From Magnetaquiglobus sp039908105 (lineage in GTDB: Bacteria > Pseudomonadota > Magnetococcia > Magnetococcales > Magnetaquicoccaceae), in the NCBI GenBank assembly GCA_039908105.1, contig JAMOBI010000027.1, positions 1-64,000 of the forward strand: a DNA stretch of 64,000 nt, read 5' to 3'. The first letter of the stretch is position 1; each line of letters opens with the position of its first letter. Shown piece by piece: positions 8,276-16,899 of the stretch. Made by a program: the position numbers and the translations under genes. Under the pieces are notes generated by a model. That model had not been told where the DNA came from and ran no database searches. It was given only the letters and a program-made list of their open reading frames with translations.

Positions 8276-10044
8276 AGCACAGGATCAACCTCGAAGCGTC
8301 CATCCATTTGCTGAGAACCTACTATGGCACGCAGTATTGCGTTGTTCAGCTGGCTAAATCCTCTCTCATTGGCGAGTTCAGCTACGCGCTCCACCCCGCC
8401 CACATCACCGGCAATGAGGCCAACGAGCGTCTGCGCCAGCGCGGCATCAAGAGGCGCGTCCTGCCTAAGAGCCTTGTGCGATGACGCGCGCAGCAAGATT
8501 GATTCAACAAGTCCGACTGTCATGGAAACCTGTGGTAGCCCTCGGACAGCTTCCAAAACGACACGGAGGTCCTCAATGCGATCAGCGCTCGTCTTGAGAT
8601 CACCCAGAAACCCAAGAGCCGGCTCGCTTCGCTCTACATCCGCAACCTTTGACGCCCGTTCAAGGAGATCAAGGCACGTTGCACGAAACCGTGCCGAGTT
8701 GCTAACGACCTCGTCCATGGGGTCGGGTGGTAACACGACCGACAGGCGACGCTTGAACGGGCGTGACTGCTCTTTCCTACCAATATCCATCGCTGGCGAG
8801 TTACCCGCAAAAATTCGCCAAACCTTTGACGGAAGTACGTACTGATCTTTTCCTAAAGTGATGACTCCGCCTGGCTTCCGAGCCTGCATGCGGTCAAGTC
8901 CCGCTTGCACTGGCGCCAGAAGCCCCTCAATGTCAACCCGGTTTGCTTCGTCAAAAAATACGAGATGCGGGGCTGGTGATGGCACCTCTTCCTCCTGATC
9001 TTCGGAGGTCTCCGAGTTCTCGCTGATGTCCGCAGAACTCTCGTGATCTGGGACGTAAGCAACCATTACGTCCCTAACAAATGGACCTTTTATCCAGTTT
9101 CCATCGAGCCCCTGGAAGCCAAAAATGTCGGAACTTGTCGACACCGGTGTGAGCGGGAACTCCGAGAACTTCAGATTGTTCTCGGTGCCGTAAGCTTCAC
9201 GGAGCGCCGGGAGTATCGCGTCAGTGACAAGGGTAGTTTTCCCTGTGCCCGGAGCACCAAGTAGAAAGACAGCCTGATCCTGCATAAGCCCCGCTGCGAT
9301 ACCCGCAACCATGGAACTCGTGCGACCTTGCCAATTAAGCTGCTTAAGCTTGTCCTCTAGGACGACGCGGAAGCGATTCCAGAACTCAGAGTCCATTGCA
9401 CCGCTACCGTATTCGCTCGGCAGACAAAGCTGCCTCATGTCGACGTTCTCGCTATCGGGCGCGAGTTCGACCGGATCAGAACGTCCGCTACAGGTAAACA
9501 CCTTATCAAACGGCGGTTCGTCGACCGCGAACGCAGCCGTAAACTTTTTCCAGAGGTCACCGATCGTTGCCCCTGCCGGGACGCTATTCCAGTAGTGAAG
9601 CAGCACAAGTGGGCGAAGGTCGACCGGCCCATGCGCGACTAAGTACTTCAGAATCATCGATTCGGAGTTTTCCTTTAGCTTGTATTTGCCTTCGGAGATG
9701 CGAACAAGAAATCCCGTTGGATTTGCAAAAGTATCCTTAATAATTCTTTGATGTGTCTTCCCGTAGTTATCGGTAGGCTTCTTGATAGCGAACGGGAAAT
9801 CCTTAACGCCCGATGGACCATGACAAAAATGAAGGTAGTATTTGCGTGACGCATCCTGGATGCCGATCTGATCGAGGTTGAATAGAGCGTCGTAAGCGTT
9901 GCGGACTGACTCTACGTTACCCAGTACGGCACCGTTCGGGCCAGGCTTCTGCTTGCTAAAAACCAATAACAGCGGAGTGTTGGGATGCCATGCGTTGATG
10001 GTGAACACCGATTCAACAAGGATATCCCTACGTACCTGTCCCAT
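8272..10044 (-). CDS. McrB-like AAA+ NTPase of a restriction system
   Basis: 590 residues, first gene of the operon. Residues 1-240 are an unassigned N-terminal region likely to recognise DNA. The AAA+ domain follows: Walker A GAPGTGKT (263-270), Walker B HLVFFDEANR (360-369) and a sensor-1-like IFAGNSPAMD, in the place where McrB has its NTxD motif. An acidic insert (ADISENSETSEDQEEE, about 338-353) precedes Walker B. This subunit would translocate or remodel DNA and activate the nuclease encoded next. The ATG at 10044 lies within AGGTATTTGGCATGGG with only a modest ribosome site. Confidence 0.8.
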   Translation of the reverse strand: MGQVRRDILVESVFTINAWHPNTPLLLVFSKQKPGPNGAVLGNVESVRNAYDALFNLDQIGIQDASRKYYLHFCHGPSGVKDFPFAIKKPTDNYGKTHQRIIKDTFANPTGFLVRISEGKYKLKENSESMILKYLVAHGPVDLRPLVLLHYWNSVPAGATIGDLWKKFTAAFAVDEPPFDKVFTCSGRSDPVELAPDSENVDMRQLCLPSEYGSGAMDSEFWNRFRVVLEDKLKQLNWQGRTSSMVAGIAAGLMQDQAVFLLGAPGTGKTTLVTDAILPALREAYGTENNLKFSEFPLTPVSTSSDIFGFQGLDGNWIKGPFVRDVMVAYVPDHESSADISENSETSEDQEEEVPSPAPHLVFFDEANRVDIEGLLAPVQAGLDRMQARKPGGVITLGKDQYVLPSKVWRIFAGNSPAMDIGRKEQSRPFKRRLSVVLPPDPMDEVVSNSARFRATCLDLLERASKVADVERSEPALGFLGDLKTSADRIEDLRVVLEAVRGLPQVSMTVGLVESILLRASSHKALRQDAPLDAALAQTLVGLIAGDVGGVERVAELANERGFSQLNNAILRAIVGSQQMDGRFEVDPVL

Positions 10045-10375
10045 GCCAAATACCTCTAAAATACAGTCAAATTGATGACTTCAGCTCACAGGTTGCCCCA
10101 GATTTCGCCATTGGCCCCCTTTCTGGCCTCTCAGGCAAATAACCAGTTTCTAGATGGCGATCTGCTTTGTCAATGGCGAAGTACTCATGACTTTCCCCAA
10201 AATTCAGGTAGCACATGGCGTAACCCATGATGGGGCATAGGAATCTGACGTTCAGGAAGTGAAACGGGATTTTTTGGGGAGACTTTTTGCACAGGTGAGG
10301 GGTCTCTGCGGTGAGGTAGAATTCCGGTTGCGAAGCCAGGAATACCAACCCCATCCGCAGGAGGCCCCACCCCCA
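10045..10375. other. Upstream region of the restriction operon and 5' end of an IS
   Basis: No gene is supported. The side near 10045 should hold the promoter of the minus-strand operon. The side from about 10230 reads as the untranslated leader of the transposase remnant that starts at 10376. I could not identify paired terminal repeats. Confidence 0.35.
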
Positions 10376-10868
10376 TGATAGCGCAGACTGCCAGCAAATT
10401 CCGCTCCCATTTGGATCATTTTTCGGGGAGACTTTCCGCCGGATTGGGCAAAGTAGCGCGGCGTTTCGTGGGGGAGGCGATGTATGGGTGGCTGCTCGTG
10501 GCAGCGTCCGTCTGACCGAAATCGGTTGGGCTCTGGAGGAAGCGATTCCTCTGGACAAGACGGAGACGCGTCTGTCGCGCAATTTGGCTCACGAGGAGCT
10601 CGGTCAGCACGTTGGTGCTGCCGTGCTGAAAGAAGGTGCAGAGCGGATCAAGGACCGCACATTGCTGATTCTGGACCCATCTGATCTGACCAAGGCGTAT
10701 GCCAGGAAGATGGAGTATCTGGCCAAGGTTCGAGACGGGAGCGCAGGAAAGATTACGTCCGGCTATTGGCTGTGCCATGTGGTTGGGGTGGAGAACAACG
10801 ATAACGCCATCATCCCGTTGCACGCCCACCTGTATTCTCAGGATGCCCCCATTGCCGCGCTGGGGTAA
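10376..10868 (+). pseudogene. IS4-like transposase, frameshifted and truncated
   Basis: From ATG 10376 the frame reads MIAQTASKFRSHLDHFSGRL ... VGEAMYG and then runs into a stop. The homologous reading continues in another frame from about 10488 (RGSVRLTEIGWALEEAIPLD ... LSRNLAHEELGQHVG ... LILDPSDLTKAYARKMEYL ... LHAHLYSQDAP) and stops at 10868. One frameshift near 10487 and loss of everything past the first third (no complete DDE core) make it inactive. The family assignment is from memory of similar IS4-superfamily proteins. Confidence 0.7.
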
Positions 10869-11468
10869 GGCAGGGCCATGGCTTGGCTCAAGTGAAGATT
10901 GGCCCGGTCCAGTGCGGCCAGATCGGATGGTGATGGAGGGGTGGTCATCGTCTGCTCCTGTTGTTCATCCTGCAAAGCCCATTGGGCGGGGCCGGTCCGG
11001 TTTGGCCTCGCACTCCTGGCGCAAAGCCGTCAGCAACCCCGTTTGGCCGGAAGCTTCCCCAGCACTCGCAACCGACGCACCACCACCGCGAAATCGCCGC
11101 GTGAGCACAATGGGCGACGTTTGATTGCTGCCCTTTGACTCAGAGCAGGATATGCCTCTGATCTGCATGTGAGTAATTTTTTACTAACACATGTTAACTT
11201 TGATCGCCCATAAATCCGTCCGCTCGCCCACCCCCTGCATGTGGTGCAGGGTGGCCTTTCCTGCTCACGGAAAGCCATTCCATTTAATTTCAATAATATG
11301 ATCGCTATATCAGTAGCTGACATACCCCCAAGGGGCAAGAGAGTATCACGGAACGCAAGCGCGTGCCTATCCAATACAAACCCTATCGGTTGCTCCTCCT
11401 GCATGAGTCACGGCCTGCCCTACGGGGTGCATTGAGAGTGCGTGTCAGGATCAGCCCGGTCAGACAAC
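10869..11468. other. Intergenic debris between IS remnant and glycosylase-like gene
   Basis: No confident gene. On the minus strand a frame starting at ATG 10948, with a possible GGAG site upstream, reads MTTPPSPSDLAALDRANLHL and runs into the IS boundary near 10869, so it may be the start of a gene cut by the IS. Another minus-strand frame at 11404-11030 has an undistinguished N-terminal half. Neither is good enough to call. Confidence 0.3.
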
Positions 11469-11469
11469 C

Positions 11470-11508
11470 TGTGCGCCCATGCAACAGAACCTGTAGCACT
11501 GGCGCACA
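11470..11508 (+). other. Conserved hairpin element, copy 2
   Basis: TGTGCGCC (11470-11477) pairs with GGCGCACA (11501-11508). The loop contains ACAGAACCTGT, which can itself pair. It is homologous to 1978-2020, with compensating stem changes. An AT-rich TTATTCTATAGAT tract follows, as in copy 1. It lies about 60 bp beyond the 3' end of the minus-strand gene at 11569-12366. Confidence 0.6.
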
Positions 11509-11568
11509 CTCGTGCAATCTCCTTATTCTATAGATATTTTCTGGTTTCCAAGTGCCATCTCCAATGGT

Positions 11569-12366
11569 TCAACCATTCTGACCGCAGCGAATCTCACGAA
11601 GCACCCGTCCCACGAGCGTTTCGGATGCTGGTTGCTTTTGGAAAGTGGTCAACCAGGCTGAAATCAGCTTTGCGAATTCAATCGGGTTGTAGCCGTCCGG
11701 ATCGGCGGTGATCAGTACCCGAACATTTTTGGACCAGGCGGTCTCGATGCTCAACTCGTACCAGGGGAGGCTCTTGGAGGCAACCTTTTGATAATGCGTG
11801 GCGGGTTGGATCGTAGTGGTTGATTTTGAGACCGGAATTGAAGGAAAGCCCAACTCCTTGAACAGGTCATAGGCAAAAATCACGATCGCCTCGGGTTTGA
11901 GAATCGCCGCCTCCCGCCAAATCACCCTCTGAGCCATGAAGCATTTTTGAATCATCCGCTCGCTTGCCCACGCCGCCCCACCTCTGATCTTGCTTCCGCC
12001 AGTTTTGCCACCCCCTCTCATGGCACATTTGGTCAAATCGCTCATGCTGATGTACTGGTAGCCGTCCTTCCCGTAGAGCGGGGTGGTGATCAATTTCAGC
12101 AAGTGGAGATATGATTCATCGGGGTTCCCCCAACCCTTCCTGACCCAGTCCGATGGGTCCCGGAATTTGTCCGCTGTGATCGTCCCCGTATCCGGCGGAT
12201 GACCTGCCCGGATGAAGAGGATCCGGTCTCGGTCATCAAAGTGATCACCCACGAACGGGAGGAGCGGCTCCTTCTGATCGGCATCACATGATTGGCACTC
12301 CCGGTTCACGGGAAGCTTCAAGGTATGTTTAAATAAATATATGATTTTCTTGACATAATCGTTCAC
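11569..12366 (-). CDS. Uracil-DNA-glycosylase-like protein
   Basis: 265 residues from ATG 12366, with ATAGGGGTG upstream. The order of segments recalls the UDG superfamily: an early LPFVGDHFDDRDRILFIRAGH (substrate-loop-like), then ISMSDLTKCA, then CFMAQRVIWREAAILKP followed by the beta strand EAIVIFAYD. Cysteines at CQSCD and KC could bind a metal, but the four-Cys Fe-S pattern of family 4 enzymes is not clear. In this family such proteins remove uracil from DNA. In a mobile element it might be repair or defence. The call rests on pattern resemblance only. Confidence 0.4.
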   Translation of the reverse strand: MNDYVKKIIYLFKHTLKLPVNRECQSCDADQKEPLLPFVGDHFDDRDRILFIRAGHPPDTGTITADKFRDPSDWVRKGWGNPDESYLHLLKLITTPLYGKDGYQYISMSDLTKCAMRGGGKTGGSKIRGGAAWASERMIQKCFMAQRVIWREAAILKPEAIVIFAYDLFKELGFPSIPVSKSTTTIQPATHYQKVASKSLPWYELSIETAWSKNVRVLITADPDGYNPIEFAKLISAWLTTFQKQPASETLVGRVLREIRCGQNG

Positions 12367-12592
12367 ATTGCACCCCTATATGGAAAAACGGATGATTAAA
12401 AACAAATACTTCACTGATAAAGATCTTCAGAAGCCACGATTACCGCCTCTCCGAACACCTTGAACGGCTCAATCTTTGAAGAGGGGGACATCTTTTCAAA
12501 AATCAACTACTTATGTTACAATTGCAGTCGGTAGGATGGATCGTTTTGGGTGTGTGGTCGGACTATGCGAGAAAATGTTGAGGGAGGCTCTG

Positions 12593-13282
12593 ATGAATGC
12601 GAACAGTGCTGGGGCTGTGGCAATTGGGTACACCCGAGTGTCCACAACGGATCAGGCAATGGAAGGAGTGTCCTTAGAGGCACAGGAGGCCAAAATCAGA
12701 TCGTGGTGTGATCTGAACGGATACACTCTGGTCGGGATCTATGTCGATGCTGGGATCAGTGGGAAGCGAACCGACAACCGACCGGAACTTCAAAGGGCAC
12801 TGACAGCATGCTCCAAGCACGGTGCACTCGTCGTATACTCGCTGTCCAGACTGGCGCGCTCCACCCGCGATACCTTGGACATTGCCGACCGCCTCCAGCG
12901 AAAGGGGATTGATTTGGTCTCCCTGTCCGAAAAGATCGACACGACGAGCGCCAGTGGAAAGATGGTCTTCAGGCTCTTGGCTGTCCTGGCCGAGTTCGAG
13001 CGGGACCAGATTTCAGAGCGCACTTCTGCAGCACTACAACACAAGCGGGCAAAGGGAGAGCTGGTCGGTGCAGTGCCCCATGGGAGCAGCCTTGCCGCCA
13101 ATGGCATCACTCTGACGCCAAATGCCGCTGAGCAGGAAGCGATGGCGCTAGCCAAGCAGCTCCGTGGCGAGGGTTACACACTCCAAAAAATCTGTGATCA
13201 CCTGACTGCCTCAGGTTTCCAGCCACGTGGCCAACGTTGGCACCCGAAATCGATCAGCAACATCCTTACGAAAATACTATAA
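12593..13282 (+). CDS. Serine recombinase (resolvase type)
   Basis: 229 residues from ATG 12593, which has AGGGAGG 6 bp upstream; a longer frame from 12476 is unlikely. The catalytic N-terminal domain shows IGYTRVSTTDQ (nucleophile Ser about 17), YSLSRLARSTRDT and FERDQISERTSAALQHKRAKG, followed by a short recombinase/HTH region (LRGEGYTLQKICDHL ... WHPKSISNIL). At this length it is a resolvase/invertase rather than a large phage integrase. It may resolve replicating element copies or invert DNA. Its sites were not identified. Confidence 0.9.
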   Translation: MNANSAGAVAIGYTRVSTTDQAMEGVSLEAQEAKIRSWCDLNGYTLVGIYVDAGISGKRTDNRPELQRALTACSKHGALVVYSLSRLARSTRDTLDIADRLQRKGIDLVSLSEKIDTTSASGKMVFRLLAVLAEFERDQISERTSAALQHKRAKGELVGAVPHGSSLAANGITLTPNAAEQEAMALAKQLRGEGYTLQKICDHLTASGFQPRGQRWHPKSISNILTKIL

Positions 13283-13535
13283 CTGTTCAGTTTTGTTTGT
13301 TCACAAAAATATATATAACTCTGTTGTATTTTCATCTTTAATACGTTCAAAATGAAGCAATATAACGTTATTTTGCAAACTCGAATAGTGTTACAATAAG
13401 TGACCAAAACCTCCCCGCTACTGTATTGCATCCAACCCATCCCCTTTAGTAACGTCCCAACAAGCTTCAGAGCTGCTGCTCCAACTGCCTAGACCATGCC
13501 CCCAACCGGCTACGTCTGGTTAAGGCGGAGATCTT
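13283..13535. other. Spacer before structured element A
   Basis: AT-rich start, then GC-rich. No gene is seen. Confidence 0.3.
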
Positions 13536-13644
13536 CACCTTTCCTCTGGCTTACATAGCTGGCGACTGACCGGAAACGCATGTCGCCGATGTACGTCAAC
13601 ACCGTGGCGGTGCGCTCATGCTCGCCACGGTAAGGGAAGAGGTG
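13536..13644 (+). ncRNA. Three-helix structured element, copy A
   Basis: P1: CACCTTTCCTCT (13536-13547) against AGGGAAGAGGTG (13633-13644), 11 of 12 pairs counting G-U. P2: TACAT (13552-13556) with ATGTA (13589-13593) and GGCGAC (13561-13566) with GTCGCC (13582-13587). P3: ACCGTGGCG (13601-13609) with CGCCACGGT (13623-13631). Copy B at 16016-16121 folds the same way with many compensating changes, which argues for a functional RNA or single-stranded DNA structure. No coding frame accounts for the conservation. The strand of transcription, if any, is unknown. Confidence 0.55.
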
Positions 13645-14189
13645 TGTCTGATGATTTTGCCAACGACGACAGTCGAAACTACTCCCCCTATTGCATCCCG
13701 CCCCATCAACGGTGGCCACAGTCCCATAGTGGCGGCTGTCCAGTCGGGCGCTCTCCTACCTTCTAATTCTCTGGGCCATCATTGCCTGCTGGATCGAATT
13801 CCGTTCGACGCACGGGCATTTCAGCACCGCAGAATCACGATCCCCAATAAACCACCCGGTCTGCATGCGGCCCCCCCGCATCTCACTGGTTTCCAGTGGC
13901 CGTGCATCCGCGCCCCTCCTGACCCGCACGCCAATTGCGCTGCGTAAGTTAGGTTGACCCGATAACCGTGGTCATCCAGGCTGCGTGAAGCACCGGCAAA
14001 GTTAGCCATGAGGCTAGGATTACATTGGCGATCGGACCAGTTTGCATTCAATAATAACTTCCGTGTTTGCAATAGCCATGTGCCGATGTCTTTGCTCTGA
14101 AAAATACGAGCATGCGCACCATTTTAGTCTTTTGTTGGCAGTAATCATACGGTGTTACCAATAAAATAAATTTATAAGGAGTGGTTGAA
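13645..14189. other. Spacer upstream of Rep-like gene
   Basis: About 540 bp without a supported gene. The last 130 bp turn AT-rich and end in TTATAAGGAG, the ribosome site of the next gene. Confidence 0.3.
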
Positions 14190-15194
14190 ATGATTACAAG
14201 AAATAGATTCCGCGATGGGCCGAATTCCGAGGCAATGCCAAGAAATCTGCCAAAGGCGTTGGTCTGGCTCATGCTGATGATCAGGATGATAGTCAATTAC
14301 GTTGATCTGGTGCGGATCACCATCCCATACTCACCAGATTTTCGCATCCGTTCCCCCAGCATGGCCGAGCTGAGTGCTATGCTCAAGCAGGTGGGGATCC
14401 CTGGCCACAGGTACGATCTCTATCCGGGAAAATTTGAAAAGGATGAGTCTCGCTTCTCGTGGATAACGAAGGATGGAAGGCTGTGCTATATAGACATGTA
14501 TTGCGCTATCGTTATTCTTCAACCAACCGCATGGGAGCTGCGTGAACTACACAAAATCCTAGGCAAATTCGAGCACGGGATTTCAAGGGTCGAAGTTGCG
14601 CAAGATTTCCTGTTTGAGAAGCAGTCGCTCGCGGATGAGTTCAAGGCGGTTTACATGTCCCACCTTGCCCTACCGTACGCATCGCGCAAACGGAGTGGCA
14701 CTATAGACGCCATGGATTATTTTGGTAATGAGCCGACTGAAGGAGTCAAGAGACCTCGGAACCAGGGGGCAGTCTATGCCGACAAACCAGCACGCCTCAT
14801 ACCCCCTGAGCATCCAGAGCTGATCTACTGCTGCCACCAAGAACACAAATGGAACGGTGCCTCGGTAGTCAAATCCCATGGAGTCTATTCGTTGGAAGAC
14901 TTGGCAAACTTTAATCCGCCCCCATTCTTGGAGGAAAGGTTTCAGCTATTCGACATCACGCGAGACACCATTCCTGACCACATCAGGAAGAATCGCCCTC
15001 ACCAATACGCTGCCTTCATGGTGCGACACGAGGCGCTTGTCGGCACCGAGATCGTGGGTGGACGAATCGTGAAGCTCCAGAATTACCTCCACGAGGTCGG
15101 CCTGATCATGAAGGCCCTGGGCATCCCAAAATCGGCGCTTCAGTACATCAAACGCCGCCATAGGATCGATGTGCATTTTTTGTACACAGAGTGA
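14190..15194 (+). CDS. Replication-initiator-like protein (Rep_trans/RstA-like)
   Basis: About 334 residues from ATG 14190, which has AAGGAG 9 bp upstream; the true homologous region may begin at the ATG at 14289 (MIVNYVDLVRITIPY). The segment GISRVEVAQDF resembles the sRiDlavD motif of phage and plasmid replication initiators such as RstA or the Rep_trans family. A catalytic Tyr cannot be assigned with confidence. It lies between structured elements A and B and a repeat-rich AT tract, as an initiator and its origin would. It could equally be a transposition protein of an unknown element. Confidence 0.4.
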   Translation: MITRNRFRDGPNSEAMPRNLPKALVWLMLMIRMIVNYVDLVRITIPYSPDFRIRSPSMAELSAMLKQVGIPGHRYDLYPGKFEKDESRFSWITKDGRLCYIDMYCAIVILQPTAWELRELHKILGKFEHGISRVEVAQDFLFEKQSLADEFKAVYMSHLALPYASRKRSGTIDAMDYFGNEPTEGVKRPRNQGAVYADKPARLIPPEHPELIYCCHQEHKWNGASVVKSHGVYSLEDLANFNPPPFLEERFQLFDITRDTIPDHIRKNRPHQYAAFMVRHEALVGTEIVGGRIVKLQNYLHEVGLIMKALGIPKSALQYIKRRHRIDVHFLYTE

Positions 15195-15215
15195 CTCCCT
15201 AAGGGTATAAGCTTA

Positions 15216-15243
15216 GTCGGGGGGGCGTTGGGTGCCCCCCGAC
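15216..15243 (+). terminator. Hairpin after the Rep-like gene
   Basis: GTCGGGGGGGC (15216-15226) faces GCCCCCCGAC (15234-15243) 20 bp past the stop codon. It is strong and GC-rich, with no long T-run, and is probably a terminator. Confidence 0.6.
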
Positions 15244-15459
15244 TTCCATCCTTCCATTTACCGACTTCACTCTGCTCCCCAGATCCTCCCACGTCCCGGT
15301 ACACTGTTTCTCCAGAATCCAGCGCATGCAGGCCCGTGAATGGCCTGCAGCGCGCATCCCCCACACCTCAAGGTCGGGGCGCTCCACTTTACCAGTTTAC
15401 CAAATCCGTCATCTCGGTATTCACCTCTCTTCACCTCCCCGCCTTACACTAAACTTACC
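15244..15459. other. Non-coding spacer
   Basis: Pyrimidine-rich on the plus strand with no gene seen; the minus-strand frames across it look like chance. Confidence 0.3.
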
Positions 15460-16015
15460 TGTTGGGTTATACTTTACATACTATTGACATAGAGGCTGGC
15501 CGCATATGATTTATTTTAATTGCCTACTTATTATTATGCTCATGACAACGCAATTTGTGATTTTTATTATTTGAACTAAGCATGTCATTGAACACCATAC
15601 GACATGACAGATATTTACTTGAATTTTGTTTAGTATTAATTATTAAAACTTTGTATTATGGTCACCGACAATGAGCAATCCAGTATCTTTTTGGTATGCA
15701 ATTAGGCGCAGCTAATTAACTATTATAATACAAAATCTTTACAATTTACCAATTTAAATTATATAAAGTAAGTGAAACTCTGTATCATGGTCACCGAAAT
15801 CAAAGACCACACACTGCTGATGCGGGATCAATCTTATCTGAATAAGGTTTGTCAGTAGGGTTGAGTGACGAGATACGCAAATTCCAAGACTAGCTTTCGT
15901 TAATATAATTGGTAGTCACAGAAAAAATGGTTAGCATACTTGCATTCGCATGAACAATCGGTTATAGTGGTGACTGCTTTGAGCTGAATTCAATCCCCTC
16001 CGACTGACGGGGTAA
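15460..16015 (+). repeat. AT-rich tract with direct repeats (origin-like)
   Basis: A sharp AT-rich block. Two 26-bp direct repeats, 15645-15670 and 15774-15799, differ at four positions and share TATGGTCACCGA or its close variant. Between them is a small inverted repeat AATTAG...CTAATT. No long frame exists; each repeat could start a short peptide (ATGGTCACCGA). The composition and repeats downstream of a Rep-like gene fit an origin or regulatory tract. Confidence 0.4.
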
Positions 16016-16121
16016 TTCACCTTTGCTCTCGGCTACATCAAACTGGCGACCACTCCCGGTCGTTGATGTATTGCCTTGCCATGGCGGCTTGAATCCGCCG
16101 TGGCTCAGAGACAAAGGTGAA
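16016..16121 (+). ncRNA. Three-helix structured element, copy B
   Basis: P1: TTCACCTTTG (16016-16025) with CAAAGGTGAA (16112-16121), extended by CTCT/AGAG. P2: GGC (16031-16033) with GCC (16073-16075), TACATCA (16034-16040) with TGATGTA (16064-16070), and GCGACC (16046-16051) with GGTCGT (16058-16063). P3: GCCATGGCGG (16078-16087) with CCGCCGTGGC (16095-16104). It has the same architecture and spacing as copy A, 2.5 kb away, but a much changed sequence. Confidence 0.6.
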
Positions 16122-16572
16122 CCCTATGACTGCTACGCTTCAAAACTGCCTGTCCGCTTCTCGGCTACGACTCGTCCCACCTCCCTGCAGGAAGGATTAC
16201 CACCTGCTATGGAAGATGGCCAACTCGGCCAAACTCTTTTCAAGTCCCGTTGTTTCAAATCACCCCCACAGCTCAGATGGGCTTCCCTCTGCACCGGGAA
16301 ACCATTTTGTTGCGTCGGAGCCTTGTGTATGGCCCCAAGTACGTGGGCGTCACCAAACCTGCTTTTTGACCACCACGGAAGTCAAAGTGACCATATGCCA
16401 CTTGTTGACATCACCCCTCCTTGGGTGGTGGGTGAAATTGGTGGACTCAAATGATGACAACGTTCAAAACAGGCACGGAGACGAAGGTGACCGAGATGAC
16501 TCATTAGGCACGCCCAGAGGAGGTGGCACATCATCCCCCCCAAGGATTCCAAAATCTCTGGAAATCGGGGCG
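16122..16572. other. Spacer with further pairing potential
   Basis: No convincing gene. GTTGACATCA (about 16403) can pair, with one mismatch, with TGATGACAAC (about 16452), and CATCACCC with GGGTGGTG inside that, so another folded segment is possible. Confidence 0.3.
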
Positions 16573-16751
16573 TCAGGGAGCTTCTTTGTGGGGCTTCGGA
16601 GCGCGTGGGGTATGGGGTCGGCACACCTATAGCCGACACCCCACCAAAACGCAAGGGAAATACCTTCCGTGACCAGGACGACACATCGGAAGATGTCAAC
16701 ATTAATCATTGAATGCAGTGGAGGTGCAACATGATCAAGACACAGGTTTAG
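16573..16751 (+). promoter_or_regulatory. Conserved leader region upstream of xis-int, copy 2
   Basis: It aligns with 2610-2790. The CTTCCG/CGGAAG hairpin (16664-16669/16687-16692) is kept. A GTCGGC...GCCGAC hairpin here is only partly possible in copy 1. It ends in GGAGGTG and a six-codon frame MIKTQV (16731-16751). No gene is seen from 16752 to 16899. Confidence 0.45.
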
Positions 16752-16899
16752 GCGCGACCCGGCAGGCAGTAGGGCCTGCCGGGTCAGTGATGCGCACGGG
16801 ACTTACCTATAAGAACAATGTGATAACGAAGCGGCTGCTCCCGAAATTGTCGCGGGAATTCACTTTAACATAAGCACTTTAGCCATTGGAAACATTGCC

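Noticed and set aside
12476..12592. Longer N-terminus of the serine recombinase
   Set aside because: The extra residues do not fit the family, and ATG 12593 has a good AGGGAGG site.
13536..16121. Retron or diversity-generating retroelement between the structured copies
   Set aside because: No reverse transcriptase motif (such as YADD) was found in the window; the gene between the copies is Rep-like.
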